From CAYTED01 sp964537075 (lineage in GTDB: Bacteria; Patescibacteriota; Minisyncoccia; Moranbacterales; UBA1568): a DNA stretch of 11,846 nt. The stretch's first letter is position 1; the number at the start of each line of letters is the position of its first letter. Position numbers and translations under genes: made by a program. Shown here piece after piece: positions 6,696 to 11,820 of this stretch. Where the stretch lies: positions 1-11,846 of the forward strand of contig CAZIBB010000030.1 of assembly GCA_964537075.1 (NCBI GenBank), written 5' to 3'. The notes under the pieces were generated by a model. The model was not told where the DNA came from. It worked only from the letters and a program-made list of their open reading frames with translations, and did not search any database.

Positions 6696-6892
6696 ACGAT
6701 GAGATTTTTGAAAAAGAAATTGAGATGTGTCGTGATTTGAATAAGAAGAATGGAGGAAATTGTGCTTGGGGCGAGTGCAAAACCTGTGGCGTAATTCCAC
6801 TTCTCTATAAAATTCACAAAGGTATTTTTCTTGAAACCGAAGAAGAAATTTCCAAGGTAAAGAAAGAAATATTTGGAGAGAATTATAAATAA
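6692..6892 (+). CDS. Small four-cysteine protein, function unknown
   Basis: This 66-residue protein starts at the ATGA overlap with the deoxyribosyltransferase-like gene. It has cysteines at 13, 24, 29 and 32; the last three form CAWGECKTC, a pattern that suggests a small zinc-binding knuckle. The rest is charged and helical (EIFEKEIEMCRDLNKK at the start, ETEEEISKVKKEIFG at the end) with a short hydrophobic centre GVIPLLYKIHKG. There is no signal peptide. I do not recognise a named family. The overlap with the preceding gene suggests the two are made together and may act in the same process. Local base composition is more AT-rich than the transporter gene that follows 7 nt later. Confidence 0.75.
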   Translation: MNDEIFEKEIEMCRDLNKKNGGNCAWGECKTCGVIPLLYKIHKGIFLETEEEISKVKKEIFGENYK

Positions 6893-6899
6893 AAAAACT

Positions 6900-8162
6900 A
6901 TGAATTTTTTCGCCCGGAACAGGGCACTCGCGACGCTCTTTTTCACGATCTTCCTCGATATGCTGGGACTCGGGATGATCATCCCCATCATGCCCTTTCT
7001 CTTCACCGATCCGACCTCGCCGCACTATATGCTCGGGGCGGGCGTCTCGCTTCGGGAGGGTTATGTCTACATGGGAATCATCCTCTCGCTCTTTTCCCTC
7101 GGGATGTTCCTGAGCTCACCTATCATGGGAGAGTTTTCGGACAAATACGGGCGGAAGAAGCTCCTTCTCATCTCCATTTCCGGCAATGCGGTCGGGTACG
7201 TGCTCTTCGCGCTCGGGGTGCTCATCCGTTCCGTATCGCTCATCGTATTGGCCCGGATGATGAGCGGCGTCATGAGTGGGAGCATCGTTGTCGCGCAGGC
7301 GGGTATCGCCGATATCACCAGACCCGAGGACCGCTCGAAGAATTTCGGTCTGATCGGCGCGGCCTTCGGTCTCGGCATGATACTCGGGCCCTTTATCGGG
7401 GGACGCCTCGTCGATAGCACCCTGGCCTCGTGGTTTACGACGACCACGCCATTTTTCTTCGCGGCCAGTCTCGCAATTCTCAACGTGTTCTTCGTCCTCT
7501 TCTTCTTCCGCGAGACCAATCAGTATATCAATGATCGGAAAAAACTTTCGATCTTCCGCGCCATCCGAAATATCGAGCGCGCCCTCTCGCTCAAATCTAT
7601 TCGCCCGCTCTTCATCACGAACTTTCTTTTTCAGGGGGGATTCTCTTTTTATATGACTTTTGCGGGCGTATTCTTCCTCTATCGTTTCGGATTTACCGAG
7701 GCGAATATCGGCAATTATTTCGCCTATATCGGATTGTGGATCATCTTCACCCAGACCATACTCACCCGGGCGATTTCCAAGCGGTTCTCAGAGAAGCAGA
7801 TCATCCAAAACACCGTTCTCCTCGTCGCGCTCTCCATCCTGACGATCACCACCCTCTATGACGCGAGGCTCCTGTACGTGGTCGCGCCCGTCTTGGCGAT
7901 GGCCGTGGGGCTCACTCAGGCCAACATGATGGCGCTCATCTCGCGGTCGGCCGATGCGACGGTGCAGGGCGAAGTACTCGGTATCAACGGGAGCGTCTCG
8001 GCATTGTCCAATACTCTGCCGCCGCTCCTGGCCGGTGTGATGGCGGCCTATTTCTCACCGCATGCGCCGCTTGTCATCTCATCCCTCGTAATCGCGACCG
8101 GGGGACTCTATTTCATCAATCATCTCCGCGTGCTCCGATTACGCGACTCATCTTCAGTATGA
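6900..8162 (+). CDS. MFS drug/metabolite transporter (DHA1, TetA-like)
   Basis: This 420-residue protein is a 12-helix major facilitator. The first helix carries FLDMLGLGMIIPIMPF, typical of TetA-like DHA1 carriers. The loop between helices 2 and 3 has motif A, GEFSDKYGRKK (77-87), and helix 5 has the antiporter motif C, GLGMILGPFIGG (157-168). A charged central loop (about 205-235) separates the two halves. Such carriers usually exchange a small molecule for protons; the substrate cannot be predicted. I chose the ATG at 6900 over an in-frame TTG at 6873, which would overlap the preceding gene and add no conserved residues. The stop overlaps the queA start (ATGA). The gene is visibly richer in GC and in C-ending codons than its neighbours, which may reflect separate ancestry or selection on codon use. 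Confidence 0.92.
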   Translation: MNFFARNRALATLFFTIFLDMLGLGMIIPIMPFLFTDPTSPHYMLGAGVSLREGYVYMGIILSLFSLGMFLSSPIMGEFSDKYGRKKLLLISISGNAVGYVLFALGVLIRSVSLIVLARMMSGVMSGSIVVAQAGIADITRPEDRSKNFGLIGAAFGLGMILGPFIGGRLVDSTLASWFTTTTPFFFAASLAILNVFFVLFFFRETNQYINDRKKLSIFRAIRNIERALSLKSIRPLFITNFLFQGGFSFYMTFAGVFFLYRFGFTEANIGNYFAYIGLWIIFTQTILTRAISKRFSEKQIIQNTVLLVALSILTITTLYDARLLYVVAPVLAMAVGLTQANMMALISRSADATVQGEVLGINGSVSALSNTLPPLLAGVMAAYFSPHAPLVISSLVIATGGLYFINHLRVLRLRDSSSV

Positions 8163-9274
8163 ATCTCTCAGACTTGGCGCAATATGATTATGACCTTCCG
8201 GAAGAATTGATTCGAAAGGAGGGGGTGGAGCCTCGTGATAGCGCGAGGTTGTTCGTGTATGACACGAAGACCGATACTATCACGCATGATTTTTTCTATC
8301 ATCTCGCGAAATATCTCCCGGAACAAACGCTTCTCGTCATGAACGATACGCGCGTCGTGCCGGCGAGACTCCATTTGAAGAAAGCGACGGGCGGAAAAAT
8401 CGAGGTGTTCGTGCTCGTGAATGAAATGCGCGAAGGGGATGATACCATACCCGTGCTCGTTGATCGGAAATGTGGTGTCGGATGGAAACTTTTCTTCCCA
8501 AACGGACAGTATTTCGAAATGGTCAGGCAGGCAGAAAACAAGTTTTTTGCCGTACTCAAGCCTTCAAACAGCGGTTCAACCCCTGTTAAATCACTTGATG
8601 AGCTGCTGAATGAATTTGGGGAAACACCAATTCCACCATATCTGAAAATAGAAGGATGGTTGAGGGATGAGGAAAAGCTCCGCGACCGCTATCAAACTAT
8701 TTTTGCGGAAGTGGGAAAATCCGTCGCCGCTCCGACCGCTGCACTTCATTTCACGGAGCGAGTGTTTGAGAGCTTGCGAGAAAAAAATATTGATACCGCA
8801 TCCGTGACGCTTGATGTCGGCCTTGGAACATTTGCGAAATTAAAGGATGAAAATTTCGCACAGAAAAAACTCCATCAAGAATATGTAAACATCCCACAAA
8901 CAACCATCGATAAAGTAAATACCTTATTTGGAAGCAAGGCTTCCAAATTAGTTGATGGGCCGAAAATAGCAGTTGTCGGGACGACCGCCCTCCGATCCAT
9001 CGAGTCCGCCACTCAACTGAGAGGTTCGACCTCTAAGTGTGAATTGGGGCTCTATGATGGGGAAACTGACATTTTCATTTCTCCACCGTACCATTTCGAA
9101 ATCCCTGATATTCTCATCACGAATTTTCATATTCCGAAAAGCTCCCTCATGCTTCTCGTCGATGCGTTCCTTTTGGATAAGGGCGCGAAGAGAAATCTGA
9201 TACAATTGTACGAGGAAGCCATCAGGGAAAAGTATGCTTTCTATTCCTTCGGCGATTCGATGCTGATACTGTAA
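8159..9274 (+). CDS. queA: tRNA preQ1(34) S-adenosylmethionine ribosyltransferase-isomerase QueA
   Basis: QueA moves the ribosyl part of S-adenosylmethionine onto preQ1 at tRNA position 34, giving epoxyqueuosine. Recognisable blocks include YDYDLPEELI (10-19), LLVMNDTRVVPARL with GGKIEVFVL after it, PIPPYLK, DRYQTIFAEVGKSVAAPTAALHFTE, VTLDVGLGTFAKL, VVGTTALRSIES, DIFISPPYHFEIPDILITNFHIPKSSLMLLVDAFL and the C-terminal YAFYSFGDSMLIL. At 371 residues it is longer than E. coli QueA (356 by memory). The excess falls at residues 137-143, 257-263 and 288-293, each encoded by a 21-bp palindrome aligned to the codons. The catalytic blocks are intact, so the protein is probably functional. Start ATG overlaps the transporter stop by 4 nt. 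Confidence 0.95.
   Translation: MNLSDLAQYDYDLPEELIRKEGVEPRDSARLFVYDTKTDTITHDFFYHLAKYLPEQTLLVMNDTRVVPARLHLKKATGGKIEVFVLVNEMREGDDTIPVLVDRKCGVGWKLFFPNGQYFEMVRQAENKFFAVLKPSNSGSTPVKSLDELLNEFGETPIPPYLKIEGWLRDEEKLRDRYQTIFAEVGKSVAAPTAALHFTERVFESLREKNIDTASVTLDVGLGTFAKLKDENFAQKKLHQEYVNIPQTTIDKVNTLFGSKASKLVDGPKIAVVGTTALRSIESATQLRGSTSKCELGLYDGETDIFISPPYHFEIPDILITNFHIPKSSLMLLVDAFLLDKGAKRNLIQLYEEAIREKYAFYSFGDSMLIL
8567..8587. repeat. Palindromic element 1 in queA
   Basis: Arms AACAGCGGT (8567-8575) and ACCCCTGTT (8579-8587) flank the centre TCA, with one mismatch. The 21 bp are exactly seven codons, residues NSGSTPV (137-143), in a place where E. coli QueA is about six residues shorter. Confidence 0.6.
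8927..8947. repeat. Palindromic element 2 in queA
   Basis: Arms TTTGGAAGC (8927-8935) and GCTTCCAAA (8939-8947) pair perfectly around AAG, and the pairing extends one base further on both sides (8926/8948). The 21 bp are exactly seven codons, FGSKASK (257-263). By my recollection E. coli QueA is seven residues shorter between the matching PQ and VGTT motifs. Confidence 0.7.
9017..9037. repeat. Palindromic element 3 in queA
   Basis: Arms CTGAGAGGT (9017-9025) and ACCTCTAAG (9029-9037) flank TCG with one mismatch; the inner 15 bp (9020-9034) are perfect. The 21 bp are again seven whole codons, LRGSTSK (287-293). The core GGTTCGACC resembles GGTTCAACC of element 1, and both read G-S-T. Confidence 0.6.
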
Positions 9275-9278
9275 AATT

Positions 9279-9758
9279 ATGAATCATTCTGAACAAGAAA
9301 AATGGTTTCATGAAGCGGCGATCATAGCTGTTCTGGCACTGTGCAAGCGTGACAGATGTGGCGCGGTGATCGTGAAGGATAATGAGATTATCGGCTCCGG
9401 ATACAATGCGCCTCCACAGGATGATTCGAGAAATACGAAATGTCATTTCGAATATCCGGAAAATATTCGCAAGCCGAAGTCGGACAGGACTTGTTGTGTC
9501 CATGCCGAGTGGCGAGCGATACTTGATGCAGTGAAAAAGAATCCGGAGAAATTGATCGGGTCGACGCTGTATTTCGCCCGGGTTGATACGGAGGGAAAAA
9601 TCCTTTTTTCAGGCGATCCATACTGTACCGTCTGCAGTCGCCTCGCCCTGGATACAGGCATCGCATTCTTCGCTCTGTGGCAAGAAGACGGTATCCGAGC
9701 ATATGATACGATCGAGTACAATGATCTCTCCTATCAATTCTTTCATCCGATAATATAA
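9279..9758 (+). CDS. Zinc-dependent cytidine/dCMP-type deaminase
   Basis: The 159-residue protein belongs to the cytidine/deoxycytidylate deaminase superfamily. The first zinc motif is CVHAEWRAI, with His75 as ligand and Glu77 as proton shuttle. The second is DPYCTVCSR, giving Cys116 and Cys119; a tyrosine separates the proline from the first cysteine, where the usual motif has PC together. RCGAVIVKDNEIIGSGYNAPP (26-46) forms the core strands, and a Cys-containing insert (about 50-73) precedes the HAE motif. The substrate could be dCMP, a free nucleoside or a modified base; the sequence does not decide. It begins 4 nt after queA and is followed 5 nt later by a MazG-like gene, which fits a role in pyrimidine nucleotide handling. 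Confidence 0.85.
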   Translation: MNHSEQEKWFHEAAIIAVLALCKRDRCGAVIVKDNEIIGSGYNAPPQDDSRNTKCHFEYPENIRKPKSDRTCCVHAEWRAILDAVKKNPEKLIGSTLYFARVDTEGKILFSGDPYCTVCSRLALDTGIAFFALWQEDGIRAYDTIEYNDLSYQFFHPII

Positions 9759-9763
9759 CGTAT

Positions 9764-10066
9764 ATGAGATACGATAAGTTAGTGCGTGATAAAATTGTTG
9801 AAATTATCGAGTCGAAGGGCGACAAAGCCCTCTATCATATCGCAACTGATAAGGAGTATGAAAAAAAGTTGAAAGAAAAGTTATCCGAAGAGGTAGTAGA
9901 ATTTTTGGAGGCGGAAAATATCGAAGAGATGGCGGATATTTTTGAAGTGATTGATTCCTTGCTCGAGCTGAAGGGTTGGAAGTATGAAGAAATCGCTCTC
10001 GCGCAGAAGGGGAAACGTGACGAGCGCGGTGGCTTTGAGAAAAGAATAATCCTTGAAGAGTCCTAG
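9764..10066 (+). CDS. MazG-like all-alpha NTP pyrophosphatase
   Basis: This 100-residue protein opens with YDKLVRDKIVEII, the signature start of the small phosphoribosyl-ATP pyrophosphohydrolase-like/MazG group of predicted house-cleaning enzymes. The metal-binding helices carry EEVVE (42-46) and EMADIFE (55-61), the EExxE plus ExxD arrangement that binds magnesium. The C-terminal KRDERGGFEKRIIL is also typical. Such proteins cleave non-canonical NTPs to NMP and pyrophosphate; the true substrate is unknown. A role in histidine synthesis is unlikely because no his genes are nearby. It is the last gene of the probable secA operon, and its stop codon shares CTAG with the stop of the convergent mscS-type gene. 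Confidence 0.85.
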   Translation: MRYDKLVRDKIVEIIESKGDKALYHIATDKEYEKKLKEKLSEEVVEFLEAENIEEMADIFEVIDSLLELKGWKYEEIALAQKGKRDERGGFEKRIILEES

Positions 10067-10923
10067 TCTTTTTTCATGGTGACGACGCGCTGAGGGAAGG
10101 GGATTTTGATATCCTCTTTTTTGAATGTGATGAAGAGTCTTTTGCGGAATTCACCCATGATATCCCACTGTTTGAGTGGTGCGGTATCACCAAGGATTTT
10201 TATCATCACAGCGGAGTCAGCGAAGTCATCGACACGAAGAAATTGCGGCGCCCTGAGAATAAATGGTTTCCATCTCGGGTCATCTGCAAGTTCCTGACCG
10301 ACGCGATTGACAACGCGTTCGACATGTTCGATATCGGAATCGTATGAGACGCCGATATTCAGGTGGACGCGAGAATATACTTTGGTAAGATTGGCAGACT
10401 GCCTGATTTCCCCGTTGGGAATCTGATGCACCGTTCCATCGAGATCACGGAGTGTCGTGAGGCGAAGTGTGATGCCTTCGACGAGGCCGGAAGTATCGCG
10501 ATTGATAGTGACCACATCACCGATGCGGAATTGGTTTTCGAGAATGATGAAAAGTCCGGAGATCACATCCCGGATGAGATACTGCCCACCGAAGCCAAAA
10601 GCAATACCGGCGACGCCTGCGGCCGCAAGCATCGGAGCGATATTGAGGCCGAGCTCAGAAAGAATCATTAGTGTGACGATGATAATAAGCAGAATTTTCA
10701 TGGTCGTATGAAAAACGCCTATCAGAGTATCTTCACGCTTACGCTCCGCTTCAGGAGAGATGCTCTCTGAAGGAATAACTGTTCGACGGACGAGCCGTTC
10801 GATGAATACATGAAGAAAACGATGAAGAATGAATGCCCCGGGAAGAATAAGGAGAATAGTGATGATATGCCTTGCTACACCGTTGTTTTCGATGATGGCG
10901 GATAAGAAAGTCTGAATATTCAT
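10063..10923 (-). CDS. Small-conductance mechanosensitive channel, MscS family
   Basis: MscS channels open under membrane tension and release solutes after osmotic downshock. The 286-residue product has two N-terminal membrane helices (about 16-40 and 70-92) followed by the pore helix in PMLAAAGVAGIAFGFGGQYL and RDVISGLFIILENQFRIGD (about 97-136), rich in the alternating Ala/Gly pattern that lines the pore. The beta domain follows, with GLVEGITLRLTTLRDLDGTVHQIPNGEI (146-173), then the alpha/beta domain. Length matches E. coli MscS (286 residues). The product acts in the cytoplasmic membrane. It is transcribed toward the secA operon and divergently from the Nudix gene; the 85-nt divergent spacer must hold both promoters. 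A weak minus-strand candidate (TGGACA and TATTTT 18 bp apart) lies there. No Shine-Dalgarno is seen. Confidence 0.95.
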   Translation of the reverse strand: MNIQTFLSAIIENNGVARHIITILLILPGAFILHRFLHVFIERLVRRTVIPSESISPEAERKREDTLIGVFHTTMKILLIIIVTLMILSELGLNIAPMLAAAGVAGIAFGFGGQYLIRDVISGLFIILENQFRIGDVVTINRDTSGLVEGITLRLTTLRDLDGTVHQIPNGEIRQSANLTKVYSRVHLNIGVSYDSDIEHVERVVNRVGQELADDPRWKPFILRAPQFLRVDDFADSAVMIKILGDTAPLKQWDIMGEFRKRLFITFKKEDIKIPFPQRVVTMKKD

Positions 10924-10977
10924 AGAGTGAAGAAAAAGAATTAAAAAATATCGGTTTCATGTGACATTTGTCCATTA

Positions 10978-10986
10978 TGATACAAT
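10978..10986 (+). promoter_or_regulatory. Extended -10 promoter of the Nudix gene
   Basis: TGATACAAT is an extended -10 element (TGn plus TACAAT, 5/6 consensus). No good -35 lies at the right distance, as expected for this promoter type. Transcription would start near 10993, leaving a very short leader of about 16 nt before the ATG at 11009. Confidence 0.45.
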
Positions 10987-11008
10987 AGCAGTAATTGTTC
11001 AACCATCT

Positions 11009-11476
11009 ATGAAAAAAATTCTCACACTTTGCTTGGCGGTTCGCGATGACAAGATTCTTCTCGGAATGAAGAAGCGAGGATTCGGTATGGGACGATGGAA
11101 TGGGTTTGGCGGAAAAGTTGAAATGGGGGAATTGATCGAGGATGGAGCAAAGCGCGAGATGCAGGAGGAGTGTGCTGTGACAATCGAGACGATGGAAAAA
11201 ATAGGAATTCATGAATTCGAGTTTCATGATAAAAGGGGTGAGATTCTCGAGGTGCATGTGTTCCGCGTCGATACGTGGAGCGGCGAACCGGTGGAAACGG
11301 AAGAAATGAGGCCACAATGGTTCACGATCGATGCTATTCCTTATGATGCGATGTGGCCAGATGATATCCATTGGATCCCGGTTTTTCTCGCGGGCAAAAA
11401 ATTCCGGACGAAATTTCTTTTCGGTGAGGGTGATAGCGTCCTCGAAAACGAGGTAACAGAGGTGGAACGTCTCTAA
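11009..11476 (+). CDS. MTH1-like Nudix hydrolase (oxidised purine dNTPase)
   Basis: The 155-residue protein resembles human MTH1 (NUDT1) over its whole length, not only in the Nudix box. Shared stretches include LLGMKKRGFG, GRWNGFGGKV, EDGAKRE, DVHVF-like EVHVF, EEMRPQWF and MWPDD. The Nudix box runs from Gly35 to about Val57 (GKVEMGE then REMQEE); the glycine after the last glutamate is alanine here. Asn31, Trp116, Asp118 and Asp119 match the MTH1 residues that recognise 8-oxo-dGTP and 2-hydroxy-dATP, so I infer it removes oxidised purine nucleotides from the pool. I chose the ATG at 11009 because the upstream GTG at 10961 lies before the predicted transcription start and adds no conserved sequence. 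The start context ATCTATGAAA matches engB. Confidence 0.92.
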   Translation: MKKILTLCLAVRDDKILLGMKKRGFGMGRWNGFGGKVEMGELIEDGAKREMQEECAVTIETMEKIGIHEFEFHDKRGEILEVHVFRVDTWSGEPVETEEMRPQWFTIDAIPYDAMWPDDIHWIPVFLAGKKFRTKFLFGEGDSVLENEVTEVERL

Positions 11477-11479
11477 ACA

Positions 11480-11508
11480 TTGATGAAGGAGTCTGTTTTT
11501 GCTAGGAT
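11480..11508 (+). promoter_or_regulatory. Candidate promoter for the tRNA / GIY-YIG unit
   Basis: TTGATG (11480-11485), a 17-bp spacer and TAGGAT (11503-11508) preceded by TGC (an extended -10) form a well-spaced promoter. Transcription would start near 11515, about 8 nt before the upstream copy of the tRNA 5' end at 11523. This suggests it was the original tRNA promoter. Confidence 0.5.
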
Positions 11509-11525
11509 TCTTCTGTTGTAAAGGG

Positions 11526-11532
11526 CCTGTAG
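11526..11532 (+). repeat. Left copy of the 7-bp direct repeat (tRNA 5' end)
   Basis: CCTGTAG here recurs at 11821-11827, flanking the inverted-repeat unit. Counting the three G before each copy, the match is 10 bp (GGGCCTGTAG at 11523-11532 and 11818-11827), equal to nucleotides 1-10 of the downstream tRNA. It may be a target-site duplication. Confidence 0.65.
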
Positions 11533-11820
11533 CCCCTCACATGGATTCGATTATGTTTTATGTATACGTGCTAAAAAGTAAAAAAGATGCTAGTTTGTAT
11601 GTTGGCTATACCAATGATTTGAAAAGACGTTTTGAAGAGCATAATACTGGAAAAAGTTTTGCTACAAAGAACAAAGCGCCTTTTGAGATCGTTTACTATG
11701 AAGCATATCAGTCAAAAAGAGATGCGAAGTATCGTGAGACGAATCTCAAAAGGCATTCGGGTGCATATACTCATTTAAAGAAAAGGATTCAAAACAGTCT
11801 TATCGAATCCATGTGAGGGG
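11533..11820 (+). mobile_element. 288-bp inverted-repeat unit carrying a GIY-YIG gene at a tRNA
   Basis: A perfect 19-bp inverted repeat marks the ends: CCCCTCACATGGATTCGAT at 11533-11551 and its exact complement at 11802-11820. CCTGTAG flanks the unit on both sides as a 7-bp direct repeat. The only gene inside is the GIY-YIG nuclease, whose stop codon and one possible start codon lie within the repeats. The last three bases of the unit (GGG) plus the right direct repeat recreate the tRNA 5' end, so insertion would leave the tRNA intact. Calling it mobile is an inference from this architecture. Confidence 0.6.
11553..11816 (+). CDS. GIY-YIG endonuclease domain protein (YhbQ/UPF0213-like)
   Basis: This 87-residue single-domain protein has the GIY-YIG nuclease core: FYVYVLKS (2-9, the GIY strand), LYVGYTNDLKRRFEEHN (15-31, the YIG strand plus the helix with the catalytic arginine), and IVYYEAY (46-52) with Glu50 as the metal-binding residue. 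Asn64 and the basic tail follow. Family members cut DNA; single-domain versions are very common in CPR genomes but poorly studied. The ATG at 11553 begins exactly at the conserved domain; the ATG at 11541, inside the left inverted repeat, would add MDSI and is a real alternative, whereas the TTG at 11499 is not. The stop TGA lies inside the right inverted repeat. It lies between a likely promoter and a tRNA gene. Confidence 0.88.
   Translation: MFYVYVLKSKKDASLYVGYTNDLKRRFEEHNTGKSFATKNKAPFEIVYYEAYQSKRDAKYRETNLKRHSGAYTHLKKRIQNSLIESM

Noticed and set aside
6201..7025. A 274-codon open frame on the minus strand spanning four plus-strand genes
   Set aside because: All covered genes are well supported by motifs or tight operon spacing, and the peptide shows no family features.
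9433..9453. A 21-bp palindrome with 9-bp arms, GTC centre and one mismatch in the deaminase gene
   Set aside because: It is not codon-aligned, the residues appear to belong to the normal family sequence, and about one such site is expected by chance in a window of this length.
10963..10972. GACATTTGTC as an operator in the mscS/Nudix divergent spacer
   Set aside because: Its arms are only 4 bp and the site is not repeated elsewhere in the window, so it is indistinguishable from chance.
11499..11552. TTG start for the GIY-YIG gene, giving a longer N-terminus
   Set aside because: The TTG lies in the predicted -10 region and the added residues only translate the leader, the tRNA 5' copy and the inverted repeat.
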